In this document: positions 53,735 through 63,728 of the stretch, in pieces
How the letters are laid out: the number at the start of each line of letters is the position of its first letter
Position numbering within the stretch: the stretch's first letter is position 1
Assembly: GCA_036924085.1 (NCBI GenBank)
Contig: JAVGWX010000007.1
Coordinates: forward strand, 68,420,360-68,484,359
Reading direction: 5' to 3'
Origin: Ariolimax columbianus
Taxonomy: Eukaryota > Mollusca > Gastropoda > Stylommatophora > Arionidae
Length of the DNA: 64,000 nt
Notes under the pieces: model-generated
Databases searched by the model: none
Told to the model about the DNA's origin: nothing
The model's input: the letters and a program-made list of their open reading frames with translations, nothing else
Program-made: the position numbers and the translations under genes

Positions 53735-54440
53735 AGGAATTTGGTAGGTTCTATCGAGGGGCGGGGTGGTTCTTGCGTATGGCGTAATGGTTCCAGAGCG
53801 GGGCGGGTTGTTCTATCGATGGGCGGGGTGGTTGGGGTGGAATGGTTCTAGCGAGGGGTGGGCTGGTTTTTGCGTATGGCGTAATGGTTCCAGAGAGGCA
53901 CGGGTTATTCTAGCGAGGGGCGGGATGGTTCTAGCGAGGGGCGGGATGGTTCTAGCGAGGGGCTGGTCGTTCTAGCGAGCGGCGAGGGGTGGGGTGGTTC
54001 TAGCGAGGAGCGGGAAGGTTCTAGAGAGGGGTGGGGTGGTTCTAGCGAGGAGCGGGAAGGTTCTAGTGAGGGGCGGGGTGGTTCTAGCGAGGAGTGGGGT
54101 GGTTCTAGCGAGGTGTGGGGTGGTTCAAGCGAGGTGCGGGGTGGCTCTAGCGAGGTGTGGGGTGGTTCTAGTGAAGAGTGGGATGGTTCTATCGTGGGGC
54201 AAGTAGTTCTAGCAAGGATTGTGGGATTCTAGTGAAGGCTGTGTGGTTCTTGCGAGGATTTGGATGTGTTTGGCTTGGAGCGGGGTGGTTCTAGCAATGG
54301 TTTTGTGGTTATATCGAGGCTTCTTTTTTTTTGTGGTTCTAGCTAGGGGCGGGGATGGTCTAGCGATGGGCGGGGTGGTTCTAGCAATGATTGTGGGATT
54401 CTAGTGAGCGGTGGGGTGGTTCTAGCAAATATTGTGGGAT
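53735..54440. repeat. G-rich minisatellite, 21-bp unit, about 30 copies
   Basis: Units of the type GCGGGGTGGTTCTAGCGAGG. Regular GGGG and GG runs on the plus strand. Frames of 60-70 codons stay open because 21 is a multiple of three. The G-run spacing could support G-quadruplexes. Confidence 0.93.
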
Positions 54441-55230
54441 TCTAGCCAGTGTGGTGTAGTTCGAACGAAAGCTTTGGTGGTTATAGCGAGAAGTTTGGTG
54501 GTCCTAACGAGGTGTTGGATGCTCTATCCAGGTGTCAAGTGATTCTAGCGCGATGTATGGTGTTTCTAGCAAGGGGTGAATGCTGATTTTAGCGATGGGT
54601 AGGGGGTGATTCTGTCAATGGGTGTAGTTATTCTGGCAATGGGTAAGGGATGATTCTAGCGAGGTGGGTGGTGTTTCTGGCAAGGAGTGAGTGATGATTC
54701 TGTTAAGGTGTGAGTGATGATTCTGTCAAGGTGTGAGTGATGATTCTGTCAAGGTGTGAGTAATGATTCTGGCAAGGAATCAGTGATGATTACAGCGAGG
54801 TGTGTGGTGATTCTGGCAATGAGTCAGTGATGATTACAGCGAGGTGTGTGGTGATTCTGGCAAGGAGTCAGTGATGATTACAGCGAGGTGTGTGGTGATT
54901 CTGGCAAGGAGTCAGTGATGATTACAGCGAGGTGTGGGGTGATTCTGGCAAGGATTCAGTGATGATTCTGTCAAGGTGTGAGTGATGATTCTGTCAAGGT
55001 GTGAGTGATGATTCTGTCAAGGTGTGAGTGATGATTACAGCGAGGTATGTGCTGATTCTGGCAAGGAGTGAGTGATGATTATAGCGAGGTATGTGGTGAT
55101 TCTGGCAAGGAGTGAGTGATGATTATAGCGAGGTATGTGGTGATTCTGGAAAGGAGTGAGTGATGATTACAGCGAGGTATGTGGTGCTTCAGGCAAGGAG
55201 TGAGTGATGATTATAGTGTGTGGTGTTTCT
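54441..55230. repeat. Minisatellite, about 41-bp unit, about 17 copies
   Basis: Units mix GTGATTCTGGCAAGGAGT with GATGATTACAGCGAGGTGT or GATTCTGTCAAGGTGTGAGT. Derived from the same TTCTAGCGAGG motif as the preceding array, so the two arrays form one continuum. Confidence 0.9.
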
Positions 55231-55604
55231 TCCAATGGGTGTGTATTGATTTTAGCAATGGGCAGGGGGTCATTCTGGCAAAGGGCGTGGTAAGTTTTAG
55301 CTATTATTGGAGTGACGTGGACTGCGCGCAGTAGCCTAACGCCATTGTCAGTTCTCATTGGCTCCAGTAGAAGTATGTTGGTGGTACATCATCGCTTGTG
55401 TCATTCTTACAGTGATCATGCGTCAGAGGCGTTACGTAACGTTTCCTTGTTATTTTGGGTTCTGTAGCTACACCGAGGGACAAATAAATGAATTACACAT
55501 ATTAATCAGTGACGTCTTCTTTTTGCCCCATGTTGCCCTGATATCTGCGTAGTTGTAACTAATAGAAGAAATGAAAGTCATATAGTCCTGTTTACATTTG
55601 CCCT
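55231..55604. other. Unassigned spacer
   Basis: No recognised feature. Confidence 0.35.
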
Positions 55605-56208
55605 GGCCGTAGTCACAGCACTAAAAAGCCAAAAAAAATACTGAACTTAATGATTTAAGAGCAGTACTCTTGTCAACTATGCCAGCAGTCCGCACCAAAA
55701 AGAGTAGTGGTAGAGTGGGTTCCATCCCACTGTAACATCCAAGGCAACGAGGAGGCAGACAGACTGGCAAAGGAAAGTGCAAGACTACCAGAACCTAGGG
55801 TGACCTACGAAGAGTCAAAAAGGCTTATTAGAGCTAGATACATGACCAAATGGGAAACAGAACATACTGGCTACACAAAATACGATGCCTATTACCAGTT
55901 CAACAGAAGAGAGCAGGTCGTGGTCTTCAGACTTTGCACAGGCCACAATAGACTGAGGTATCACCTATTCAATAAATTGAAGATAGGTGGTACTGACGAA
56001 TGATCGTGTGGTACCGGGAAAATGACCGCTGAACATCTACTGCAAAACTGCCCGACATACGAGGATCAGAGAAAGCAGATGTGGCCATCACCAGTGGCAA
56101 CACTAGACAAGCTCTATGGCAGTGTCGACAGCCTCAGGATGACCGCTGATTTTTTCGAAAAAATACAGGTTGACGTCTTACAGCGTACGAAGAAGAAGAA
56201 GAAGAGGA
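55605..56208 (+). mobile_element. Family L1J 3' fragment (RNase H end and Cys-His domain)
   Basis: About 600 bp: RNase H end (VEWVPSHCNIQGNEEADRLA), YEESKRLIRARYMTKWETEH, VVVFRLCTGHNRLRYHLFNK, a TGA in place of the first Cys of the Cys-His motif, AEHLLQNCPTYEDQRKQMWP, then GTACGAAGAAGAAGAAGAAG. It keeps more 5' sequence than 45681 and 14292. I could not settle its target-site duplication. Confidence 0.88.
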
Positions 56209-56234
56209 AGAGTATCTAATAGTACCGTAATACT

Positions 56235-56338
56235 CGGTAATGTCATCCTCGGTCTGTGAAACTGAGCACGGTGGGATTGGAACCTGGTACGTTAGGATTG
56301 TAAACCAAGCACACAACCCCTAGGTCGCCGAATACCAT
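56235..56338 (-). mobile_element. SINE-C head
   Basis: On minus GGCGACCTAGGGGTTGTGTG, then GCTTGGTTTACAATCC, B box GGTTCCAATCC (56274-56284) and CACCGTGCTCAGTTTCACAG. The arrangement equals that at 20190-20297. Confidence 0.6.
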
Positions 56339-56344
56339 GTTATT

Positions 56345-56555
56345 GCTGTTGTTTAATGCCAACAATGAGTAATCGTACACTTTTGTGCGCCCTGAAAAAT
56401 TGCGTTAAGTGGCGGGTTGCAGTAGCTGTCCTCACACCCCGAACACGCTGAAGGAGATGGCCCGTGGTCCTCCAGACGTTTGTGCTATGCTTGAATTCAT
56501 CTACGTGGCGCTCACTACTACGGGAATCACGTTGATCCAAATCTCGTCAGCCATA
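56345..56555 (+). repeat. Repeat G copy 2, left part
   Basis: GCGTTAAGTGGCGGGTTGCA, GGCCCGTGGTCCTCCAGACG and GCGCTCACTACTACGGGAAT align with 18955-19085. It ends at the duplication TCAGCCATA, where a LINE has inserted. Confidence 0.75.
56547..56555. repeat. Target-site duplication, left copy (TCAGCCATA)
   Basis: Exact 9-bp match at 58442-58450. Repeat G resumes after the right copy. Confidence 0.85.
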
Positions 56556-56600
56556 ATAGCTGTCCATCGTTGTCGATGAGGACCGCCGACATCATCCTTG

Positions 56601-57830
56601 TCACAGATTTCCCTGTTGGGTGTGGGTGCGCATGTGGCTGAACAGGCCAATGCGAGCACGAAAACATCTGCTACATATCGGGCACACGAGGATTGTAGAA
56701 GGGGATGGTGTTCCCGCTGCTCGGGATTTCCGCGTCTCGCGTCTGTTCTGGGCTTTCACAACACGGTCATCTTCACCGGCAGCTACACCCGATTTGACTG
56801 CACTTCTCCAGTCAGATCTGTTTTTCGCAAGACATTCCCAGGTGTCGAAGTCTATCTGGCAACTTTTTAGTGAGTCCTTCAGACCGTCTTTAAAACGTTT
56901 CTTTGGGCGCCCTCTCTCGCGCCATCCGTCTCTCAGCTCGCCGTAGAGAAGCTTCTTTGGGAGCCGCTCGTCTGACATACGGACGAGGTGTCCGGCCCAT
57001 CCTAGTCGTGCTTTTTCTAGCAGTGCATGTATGCTGGGCATGTTAGCCCTCGAGAGAGCCTCGATGTCAGTGACACGATCTTGCCATCGGATGTGGAATA
57101 TTCGCCTCAGGCAACCTGTGTGGAAGTGGTTTAACCTCCTTGCATGTCCAGAGTATACAGTCCAGCTTTCGCAAGCGTATAGTAGGGTTGGAATGATGGT
57201 TGCACGGTAGACTTTTAATTTGGTCTTGACGCTGATGCCACGACGTGCCCAGACCATCGAGCGCATTCTACCAAAGGCTGTGCTGGCCTTTGCTATTCTG
57301 CTTGCCACCTCATCGTCTAGGCTGACAGATCTCGACAGCGTGCTGCCCAGATATGTGAATTTGTCTACGGCATTCAGCGTCTGCCCGCTGACTGTAGTCT
57401 CTGGTTTTGTGTACGGCATGCCTGGTGCTGGTTGGTACATGACCTCTGTTTTTTTGGCATTTATGGTCAGGCCAAAATTTTCGCATGCGGCAGAGAACTG
57501 GTCCATTCCAACCTGCATGTTCAGTTCTGAGTTGCTCATTAGAGCACAGTCGTCAGCAAATACAAGTTCCCTGATTATGTCACCAGCCACTTTGGTTTTG
57601 GCCTTCATTCTTCTGGAATTGAGTAACTTGCCATCTGTGCGGTACTTTATGGGTATTCCAAGCTCCAATGATCTGAAGGCGTCTGTCATCGTGGCCGCGA
57701 ACATCATGCTGAACAAAGTCGGGGCGAGTACACATCCTTGTTTTACTCCGTTTGATACTAGAAACGTTTTAGAGATTGCACCGCTGTCCAGTACACGAGC
57801 ACACATGCCTTCGTGTAGCTGTTTCACCAT
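56601..57830 (-). pseudogene. Family LZ reverse transcriptase, palm to zinc finger
   Basis: A 409-codon open frame. Motif B NGVKQGCVLAPTLFSMMF (about residues 27-44), catalytic ELVFADDCALM (about 88-98), FGLTINAKKTEVMYQPAP, VDKFTYLGSTLSRSV, IIPTLLYACESWTVYSGHAR, KARLGWAGHLVRMSDERLPK, RERGRPKKRF. At the end is a C2H2 finger, CPICSRCFRARIGLFSHMRTH spacing C-x2-C-x12-H-x3-H (about 382-402). The clade is uncertain. The missing N-terminal RT half is in another frame at 57769-58398. Confidence 0.9.
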
Positions 57831-58441
57831 TGTTATGAACTTGTTGGGGCAGCCAAACAGACATTATCATCCACAGCTCTCCTCTGTTTACTGTATCAAA
57901 TGCCTTTGTCAAATCAATACATGTGGTGTACAAGGCCTGATTTTGCTCTCGACACTTCTCTTGTACTTGGCGAGCGGCAAAAATCATGTCCACTGTTCCT
58001 CTTCCGGCTCTGAATCCACATTGGCTTTCTGGGAGGTGGTGGCTTTGTTCAAGGTGTTTGTTGAGCCTGTTTAGCAGTAAGCGCACTAGGATCTTGCCTG
58101 CTACGGAGAGTAGCGATATTCCTCGATGATTGTCGCATTCCTGACGGTTGCCTTTTCTTTTGTATAAGTGAACGATTGAGGCGTCCTTTAGCTCCTGCGG
58201 AATTTTACCTTCAGCCCACATGTGACAGAAGAGTTCAGTGATCCTTCTGGTGAGGGATGGGCCAGCTGTCTTATATACCTCTGCTGGAATTGCATCAGCT
58301 CCTGGAGCTTTTCCTATAGATAGTGAACTGATTGCCCTGTCGACTTCCTCCTCAGTAATGACTTCATCCAACGCCAGGTTCAGTTCCACCTGCGGCATTC
58401 ACCGGATGGCCTCTTTATTTATGGACGATGGGTGGTTTAGT
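57831..58441 (-). pseudogene. Family LZ reverse transcriptase, N-terminal half
   Basis: ISSLSIGKAPGADAIPAEVY, ASIVHLYKRKGNRQECDNHR, GISLLSVAGKILVRLLLNRL, LPESQCGFRAGRGTVDMIFA and motif A YTTCIDLTKAFDTVNRGELW, the standard RT0 to RT3 order. A frameshift just after motif A separates it from the 409-codon part. A TGA near 58398 precedes MPQVEL. Confidence 0.88.
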
Positions 58442-58585
58442 TCAGCCATACTGCCTTGAAAACGGCCTGTTTCCAGAGAACGCTACACGGAAGATAGATA
58501 GTGGTCTTAGTCAGCATATTGTGCCTGACCCTTAAGCTACGTCCTGGTCAGTATGTTTTGCCTGGCCGGACACGCGTCTCGCCTC
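58442..58585 (+). repeat. Repeat G copy 2, right part
   Basis: CTGCCTTGAAAACGGCCTGT and TTCCAGAGAACG align with 19110-19140, then TCAGCATATTGTGCCTGACC and GGTCAGTATGTTTTGCCTGG, the unamplified counterpart of the 19160 array. Confidence 0.75.
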
Positions 58586-59159
58586 CCCCCCCCCCCCCAC
58601 TCTCTCTTCACCCCCATACTATAAACTGAGAATCTACAATGAAGTCTCTAACATTCCACAACAGCCGGCAGTGACAGTTGTCTGACTACATTTGCCGTTT
58701 ATAGACATGACAATAACAATCAATTTGTTATCTCTGTTGCTAACAAAAAGACGAAAAGAAACAAAGACCATCTGAAGCTGGCCAAGGCTAAACTGTACCG
58801 GTCTCCACGATTAGCGTAACCTTATTAAGTTTTATTAGTGGCACTTATGAATGTTTTTCCTATTCACTTCCCATTTCTTTTAACTTTCTTTTACCTTATA
58901 TTCTTTAATTATGTTTTTGTTTTGCTTCTTTTAAGTTGTAGTGAAAGTTGTTGACATTTCCCGACACGTCTTTAGTGTGACGAGCAATCGGAAACTATTA
59001 ATCATTGCGGAGAGAGTTCTTCGTTGCTGGGATAAAACGTGCAATCAGGGTTTTCCAATGCACACACATTTCACTTCCTGATTGGCAATAACTGAGTGTC
59101 GTTATCCGGACTTTTTCTCTCTAATAGGAGGATTGTGCTACCACTACCTCCGTACTCTG
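58586..59159. other. Unassigned spacer with C run
   Basis: About 14 C near 58586-58600, then AT-rich sequence with nothing recognised. Confidence 0.4.
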
Positions 59160-60815
59160 TATGGATTGCAGGCGCCATAGGTGGAAGGTGTTACACCTGT
59201 GCTCTTGTTTGGCATAAGTTGTCCAAGTCTTGCAGCCATATAAAAGTGTGCTTACAACACATGCATTGTATTCCATGGTTTTAATTGTCAGCTTCTGGTT
59301 TTTCCAAACACCGGTTGTGAGGCGAGCAAATGTGTCTAGAGAGGGCTTGTCATTGATTAGATATCCCAGGTATGGTAATTGATGCACAGCTGCCAGTTCA
59401 TGATTATCGATGCTAAGATTTGACGTGGCATCTACTTCCTATCCCAGAACATGTTTTTTTTTTAGACTTATTGTTAGCCCAAAATATTTACAAGCCTGGG
59501 AGATGAAATCTGTCAATCTCCGAAGTTCCAGCTGACTGTGGGTGACAATTGCAGCATCATCAGCGAAAAGCAAGTCCCTGGTGGTGATCTCCCTTATCTT
59601 CGTTTTGACCTTAAGCCTTGCAAGGTTAAACACCTTACCATCCGTCCTATTGTGAAGGCAGATTCCTTCATGTGCGTTACCAAATGCATGTTTCAGTAAC
59701 AGAGCTAAGAAGATTTCGAACAGCGTCGGGGCCAGAACACAGCCCTGTTTAACACCACTTAGAATTTCAAATGGTTGTGATATGCTACCATTAAATTGCA
59801 CTATTCCTGTCATGCTCTCATGGAACGATATTATTAATCGCAGCAGTTTGTTTGGGCAGCCTATTTTAGAGAGAATTTTGAAGAGGCCATATCTACTAAC
59901 CAAATCAAATGTCTTTGGCAGGTCAATGAAGGCAACATAAAAGGGCTGGTTCTGCTCACGTGACTTTTCCTAAAGTTGTCGAAGAGAGAAAATCATGTCG
60001 ATCATTAATCTTCTAGACCTGAATCCACTCTGTGACTCAGGATACACACGCTTAGCCAATTTCTGTAATCTTAGTAAGATAACTCTAACGAAGACTTTGC
60101 CTACAACACTAAGCAGAGAGACACATCGATAGCTATTACAGTCACTTCTATCACCTTTGTTTTTGTATACTGCTACAATCTGTGCATCACTCATATCTTG
60201 ATGTATTGTGACCTCTTTCCAGCATTGACATAACATCATATACAGCGATTGCAAAAGTGTATCTTTACGACGTTTTGTCAAATCAGGTGGGATTCCGTTA
60301 CTGCCTGGTGCTTTTCCCAGGGCCAAGCTGTCAACAGCTTTATTCACATCTTCTATAGATGGTTCGATGTCAAGCTCATCTATACTGGGATACCTTTTGA
60401 CAGCTTTAAGGGCTGTGGGAATGACCACACAAGTATTGACACACGAGTAGAGCTCAGAATAGTGCTCGACACATCGTTCCATCCGCTTTCCTCTATCTGT
60501 GATTTTCTCACCAGTAATGGATTTGAGCGATGGTATTTTCCTACTCGCAGGGCCAGTAGCTTTCTTAATACCATCGTACATTTGTTTTATGTTGCCTGAA
60601 TGTGCTGCAGTCTGGATGCTTTCACTAAGCTGTAGCCAATACTCATTTGCTCACTGACGAGCGGTTTGTTGCACCTGGCTTCTGGCGGACTTGAAGTTGT
60701 ACAGAGTTCCTGCATTTGGAAGTTTCTTGTATTTAATCGTAGCAGCGCGTTTGGCCTCAATGACGGGTGTCATATCCTCCACTTTCGCTTCAAACCAGTC
60801 AAATGATTGAACAGT
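59160..60815 (-). mobile_element. LINE reverse transcriptase remnant (family related to LZ)
   Basis: Minus strand, in several frames: DWFEAKVEDMTPVIEAKRAA, NEYWLQLSESIQTAA, QMYDGIKKATGPASRKIPSL, LALGKAPGSNGIPPDL, AQIVAVYKNKGDRSDCNSYR, RVYPESQSGFRSRR, motif A VAFIDLPKTFDLVSR, motif B SGVKQGCVLAPTLF, catalytic RDLLFADDAAIVTHSQ, PYLGYLINDKPSLDTFARLT, STLLYGCKTW. Stops after LRQL and HVLG, with no finger because the C-terminus is cut near 59160. It includes more of the pre-RT linker than 56556-58441. Confidence 0.85.
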
Positions 60816-61034
60816 TCTTCTTCCAGTTGTAGAATATAATAAATTGAGAGAGTGGGTTGTTTAGTGCAGGGGTGTAATTCGAGAGGCTTGCAACCCCAAC
60901 ATACCGTGCTGGAAATCACTTCCTTTCCAGCTTGATTGGACATGGTGATATTTCTCCACGTACAGAAAGTATTGGCAAAACCATTGTACTGCAAAGCTGC
61001 CATTGCGGAATACATTGCAAACACGCATTTATGC
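60816..61034. other. Unassigned spacer
   Basis: No recognised feature. The start of the 39-bp array follows. Confidence 0.3.
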
Positions 61035-61655
61035 ACTAGCCAAATATGTTCACATTACAAACACGCACCCATATATTAGTCAATATGTCCATATTACAAA
61101 CACGCACCCATATATTAGCCAATATGTCCACATTACAAACATGCACCCATATATTAGCCAATATGACCACATTACAAACATGCACCCATATATTAGTCAA
61201 TATGTCCATATTACAAACACGCACCCATATATTAGCCAATATGTCCACATTACAAACATGCACCCATGTATTAGCCAATATGACCACATTACAAACATGC
61301 ACCCATATATTAGCCAATATTTCCACATTACAAACATGTACCCATATATTAGCCAATATGTCCACATTACAAACATGCAGCGATATATTAGCCAATATGT
61401 CCACATTACAAACACGCACCCATATATTAGCCAATATGTCCACATTACAAACACGCACCCATATATTAGCCAATATGTCCACATTACAAACATGCACCCA
61501 TATATTAGCCAATATGTCCACATTACAAACACGCACCAATATATTAGCCAATATGTCCACATTACAAACATGCACCCATATATTGGCCAATACGTCCACA
61601 TTACAAACATGCACCATTATTTTGGCCAATACGTCCATATTGCAAACAGATGCAC
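61035..61655. repeat. Minisatellite, 39-bp unit, about 16 copies
   Basis: The unit contains GCACCCATATATTAGCCAAT and ATGTCCACATTACAAACA. As 39 is divisible by three, long open frames (up to 255 codons) exist on both strands with 13-residue periods. These are not credible proteins. Confidence 0.97.
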
Positions 61656-61700
61656 AAATGCATCCATACACTGGCCAATTAGTCCTGATATCTTACATTT
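61640..61700 (-). repeat. Repeat I relative
   Basis: AAATGCATCCATACACTGGC then TTAGTCCTGATATCTTACA is a diverged form of the 13400-13440 segment and directly joins the array, whose unit shares the same style (GCACCCATATAT). Confidence 0.5.
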
Positions 61701-61939
61701 AACCTATTTTTCTGGTTCAGAAGAATCTGCAGAGTGTGTATACAACCAGTTGATTATATCTTGTAGATAGATATATCACCAAATAACTACAGTCAGGGCT
61801 GTAAAGGAGCCTTCGTTCGACAGTAGAATACAGAAAGGCAAACCTTTAATAAAACAAACACAAATTAAGTATCCTTGATGGTAGGTCCCAGAGTTGGAAC
61901 TAAACATACACAGTGAAAAAAAAAAAAATATTAGGAGAA

Positions 61940-62640
61940 AAATGCAACTATCGACAATCAGATTGAGACACCCTGCCGAAGACGGATGTGTCAGACCGAA
62001 ATGTGCAAATATCGCAGTCAAACTGTAAACTAGCGACACAACACAATTCGTTCTCCTGACTACTTCCTGCCACTTGCAAAGCCCTGTTCATGGTTTGATA
62101 GCGGTAGATTGAGAACGAACGCAAAAGAAGAAGAAGATTGAGACATACTCCTACAGGATATGCGATCATTCACATATGTTGGTAGCAGTATAGACGAAGT
62201 AATCGTTACAGACAAAGATATCAACATAAGAATATAGACTTCGCGAAGAAATTTAATTGCATTGGGCATGTTATGAAACTCAACAGAAATTAAGTTGAAC
62301 AAATTTTTGTAACAAATATGCATGTACAATATAAAGTCCGTGCTGTTGTATGACTCTGAAACATTGAGAATAACAAAAACCATAACATATCTTGTACAGG
62401 CGTTCATAAATGTGTGTCTGCGAACAATTGAGAGATCGAATGGTCTTTGTTCTGGACGCCTCATGACACGAGTAGTGGAGACAGACCAAACACTCACACG
62501 AAGAACAGAGTTCAAGGCAAACATAGAGAAAACAGGGAGTCTATGTAGACAGTTGAGATGGATGGCTCACGGAATGAGAACTTGGCGTGCATTTTTTAGA
62601 AGACATGTACTCAACTGCGAGCTCCAAGGTCTTGATTGAT
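61940..62640 (+). mobile_element. LINE RT thumb/C-terminal relic carrying element E
   Basis: On plus, MRSFTYVGSSIDEVIVTDKD, NIKSVLLYDSETLRITKTIT, VQAFINVCLRTIE, then RRTEFKANIEKTGSLC and LRWMAHGMRTW. This is the region after the RT catalytic box (FTYLGS, SVLLYGSETW). Stops and shifts are frequent. It is split near its left end by 61971-62134. Confidence 0.7.
61971..62134 (+). mobile_element. Element E, 5'-truncated copy with TSD
   Basis: 164 bp from CCCTGCCGAAGACGGATGTG through GTGCAAATATCGCAGTCAAA to GATAGCGGTAGATTGAGAAC, then GAACGCAAAAGAAGAAGA. Flanked by the exact 11-bp AGATTGAGACA (61960-61970 and 62135-62145). This shows that E moves by target-primed reverse transcription. Confidence 0.9.
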
Positions 62641-63386
62641 TGAACAACCCAAGTCTTGTAAACGAGTCCTTTCAGTCTGTGAACTCAGTGCTCTTTCAAT
62701 AGGGCAGTTGAGTATGTCTTTAAACCAGGTGGTTGAATCGTAAACAAGATGTCGCAAGCTGGGAATGCTCAAATATTCTTTAGTATCCTAATAGCGGGAT
62801 TATATCGTGTCTTATGAACATTATTTTACCTGGAAATCACGACTAGTTCAAAGTGCTTCCTTTTAAGGTCAGCAACTAGAGAGACTATGGCTACAATCAT
62901 CGTGTGTTCTTATGGAAATACTATTAACAGGAAGTGATTATGATTATCTTGATGTGATAACTTTCAGCAACACGGCGGTATTATTGTGACGTATCCCCGT
63001 GTTCTTGTTGTATCACTTCTCGTCTTAGGCGCACACATATTCTGTATTGTTGGTCTGTGTCCTATATTGTATCCTACTTCTTCTCTCTTGTTTTATTTTT
63101 GCTCCTTATACATTCAGCGTCAACATTTCTTCTTCGTTCTTCACTATCACCAACTTCTTCCATTGATATTATTGTCATATTTCGTTTTTAAATTCTAATT
63201 TTCGTAATGTTTCTATCGCGCTGTGATATTCCCACTTTTTATTATTTTATTTTCTTAACTTAATATTTTTAATTTATTTTCTATTTTCGTATTCTCTTTC
63301 GTTTCGTTTTCCCTCGCGTCTTCACTTTGTTCTTAATCTTTGTGGCGTATCTTCAGTCGCAGAGATTTGTATTCACTTCTTCCGTT
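62641..63386. other. Unassigned T-rich sequence
   Basis: Pyrimidine-rich with many TTTT/TTCTT blocks. No gene, repeat or RNA recognised. Confidence 0.4.
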
Positions 63387-63728
63387 CTATCTTTCTCCTT
63401 CATTTAGGCGAAGCGTGGGACAATGGGGTTGTGAGCTTAGTTTAGTGACATAATGTTCTATGTTCATACCCGCTAGATTTGACAGACGGTGCATGTCCTG
63501 GGGTTTTATTTCATCACCGCTTCTGCTAGTCGACCCAGTTGTAAATGAGAACCTGACGAAGGCATTGGAAAATTCGGAGCCGTCGCTGTCGTACGCACTT
63601 TCATCGATAAAAGAGACTGGGCACATCTGTATCATGCAGGTGAAGTTACTTCTATGAGCATTTTCTATGTCAATTTCATCTAATTTACTTAAACCTTCCC
63701 AGCTGTTTCGTTGGAACTTACTTAACAT
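63387..63728 (-). CDS. Uncharacterised 113-codon open frame (doubtful)
   Basis: The largest open frame in the window that is not explained by a transposon or a tandem array. It starts at ATG 63728 and ends at 63387. Composition is protein-like (DESAYDSDGSEFSNAFVRFS, MHRLSNLAGMNIEHYV), without low complexity. No domain, signal peptide or membrane segment is recognised. Splice sites were not resolved. It could be an exon of a host gene, part of an unknown element, or chance. Confidence 0.2.
   Translation of the reverse strand: MLSKFQRNSWEGLSKLDEIDIENAHRSNFTCMIQMCPVSFIDESAYDSDGSEFSNAFVRFSFTTGSTSRSGDEIKPQDMHRLSNLAGMNIEHYVTKLSSQPHCPTLRLNEGER

Larger units (their letters stand above)
56556..58441 (-). 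mobile_element. LINE with C-terminal C2H2 zinc finger (family LZ), inserted in repeat G
   Basis: 1886 bp, 5'-truncated in the segment just before the RT (SINKEAI...MPQVELNLALDEVITEEE). It has a short 3' UTR of about 45 bp after the stop and no microsatellite tail. The coding region is the best preserved in the window: one stop near 58398 and one frameshift near 57850. Confidence 0.88.

Noticed and set aside
57220..58074. 284-codon plus-strand frame
   Set aside because: Antisense to the LZ reverse transcriptase, which shows catalytic motifs in order on the minus strand.
61003..61770. Long open frames (up to 255 codons) on both strands with 13-residue repeats
   Set aside because: The 39-bp array leaves several frames open at once, a sign of arithmetic and not of coding.
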